Shown piece after piece: positions 5,121 to 5,421 of a DNA stretch of 5,421 nucleotides. The notes under the pieces were generated by a model. That model had not been told where the DNA came from and made no database searches. It saw only the letters and a program-made list of their open reading frames with translations. The stretch is from Clostridiales bacterium (lineage in GTDB: Bacteria > Bacillota > Clostridia > Saccharofermentanales > UBA5734). The stretch is from NCBI GenBank assembly GCA_003532195.1, contig DOFA01000215.1, positions 1 to 5,421 on the forward strand, given 5' to 3'. Position 1 is the first letter of the stretch. The number at the start of each line of letters is the position of its first letter. The position numbers and the translations under genes were made by a program.

Positions 5121-5421
5121 CTGGCTGAACTTCCCGTCCGTCGATTTCAAGCAGCCAGCCATAACCCGGCAGCTCGATCCGGCGGTCATCCCAGACTGCC
5201 AGGCACGGTTCCGGGCAGCGGTTGACCGCCAGTACAACCTGGCGCGGGCCCTCCTGCCACCGGCCAAAGGCATCGCGGCCGTCCGGCAGGCTGCGGCTGA
5301 AAATGGCACAGTCGCCTGTCGCCTGCAGCATCCGGTATTCGCCGGTTCGCAGAACTGGCAGCGTGCGCCGCAGCTGGCCGAGCCAGGCAACCCAAAGCTG
5401 CAGATCCGCGTTTTCCTTCCC
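5086..5421 (-). CDS. C-terminal end of a GH13-type alpha-glycosidase (alpha-amylase/neopullulanase-like), partial
   Basis: The last 111 residues of a gene that enters from the right edge on the minus strand and stays open to the window end. The segment WVAWLGQLRRTLPVLRTGEYRML (10-32 of the visible part) fits the last catalytic-barrel helix of GH13 enzymes, where L-x-x-L-R-x-x-x-P-x-L-x-x-G is recurrent. It is followed by AIFSRSL (39-45) and QVVLAVNR (61-68), typical first strands of the beta-rich C-terminal domain. The catalytic Asp/Glu residues lie outside the window, so the exact activity (amylase, neopullulanase, cyclomaltodextrinase or alpha-glucosidase) cannot be told. The stop codon at 5086-5088 lies inside the 3' end of the convergent sialidase-like gene. 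No terminator fits between the two genes. Confidence 0.72.
   Translation of the reverse strand, partial: GKENADLQLWVAWLGQLRRTLPVLRTGEYRMLQATGDCAIFSRSLPDGRDAFGRWQEGPRQVVLAVNRCPEPCLAVWDDRRIELPGYGWLLEIDGREVQPVIPADRISPVS

Noticed and set aside
3876..5390. A 504-codon open frame antisense to the sialidase-like gene
   Set aside because: It is a long antisense frame of a GC-rich gene with no recognisable family motif. The plus-strand frame has clear Asp-boxes, and the right end conflicts with the better GH13-type frame.

Overview
The window looks like bacterial chromosome from an anaerobic or fermentative organism. The evidence is an indolepyruvate:ferredoxin oxidoreductase gene (typical of anaerobes), strong Shine-Dalgarno sites, sigma70-type promoters (one a perfect consensus), a tRNA with encoded CCA, and moderately GC-rich, tightly packed genes. 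A Clostridia-like Firmicute is a reasonable guess, but a spirochaete or another anaerobic lineage cannot be excluded from this much sequence.

Layout, left to right. (1) 1-1922, minus strand: a Na+/solute symporter (SSS family) followed by the 5' part of iorA, probably one transcript leaving the window on the left. (2) 1965-2142: a short divergent control region with back-to-back promoters. One fires left into the symporter. The other is a perfect TTGACA-18-TATAAT promoter firing right into tRNA-Leu(GAG). (3) 2143-2307: a terminator/repeat block made of two identical 71-bp copies at an 81-bp period. Each copy carries a terminator-like hairpin and a second long hairpin. (4) 2308-3237, minus strand: a glycosylasparaginase-type Ntn hydrolase with its known active-site residues intact. 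(5) 3238-3356: a 119-bp divergent intergenic region with an inverted repeat touching the next gene's ribosome-binding site. (6) 3357-5120, plus strand: a cytoplasmic sialidase-like protein with four Asp-boxes, an atypical catalytic site and a C-terminal beta-rich domain. (7) 5086-5421, minus strand: the C-terminal end of a GH13-type alpha-glucosidase/amylase-like enzyme, whose tail overlaps the sialidase-like gene by 35 bp.

How the genes may work together: the right half reads as intracellular carbohydrate catabolism. It holds a sialidase-fold enzyme, an enzyme that splits GlcNAc-Asn linkages, and an alpha-glucan-active enzyme. The left half couples a solute importer to oxidation of aryl-pyruvates from aromatic amino acids. 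The tRNA gene and the repeat block separate the two halves. I saw no transposase, integrase, CRISPR array, phage gene or toxin-antitoxin pair. The least explained structure is the duplicated hairpin block at 2144-2303. No clearly new multi-gene system is visible.
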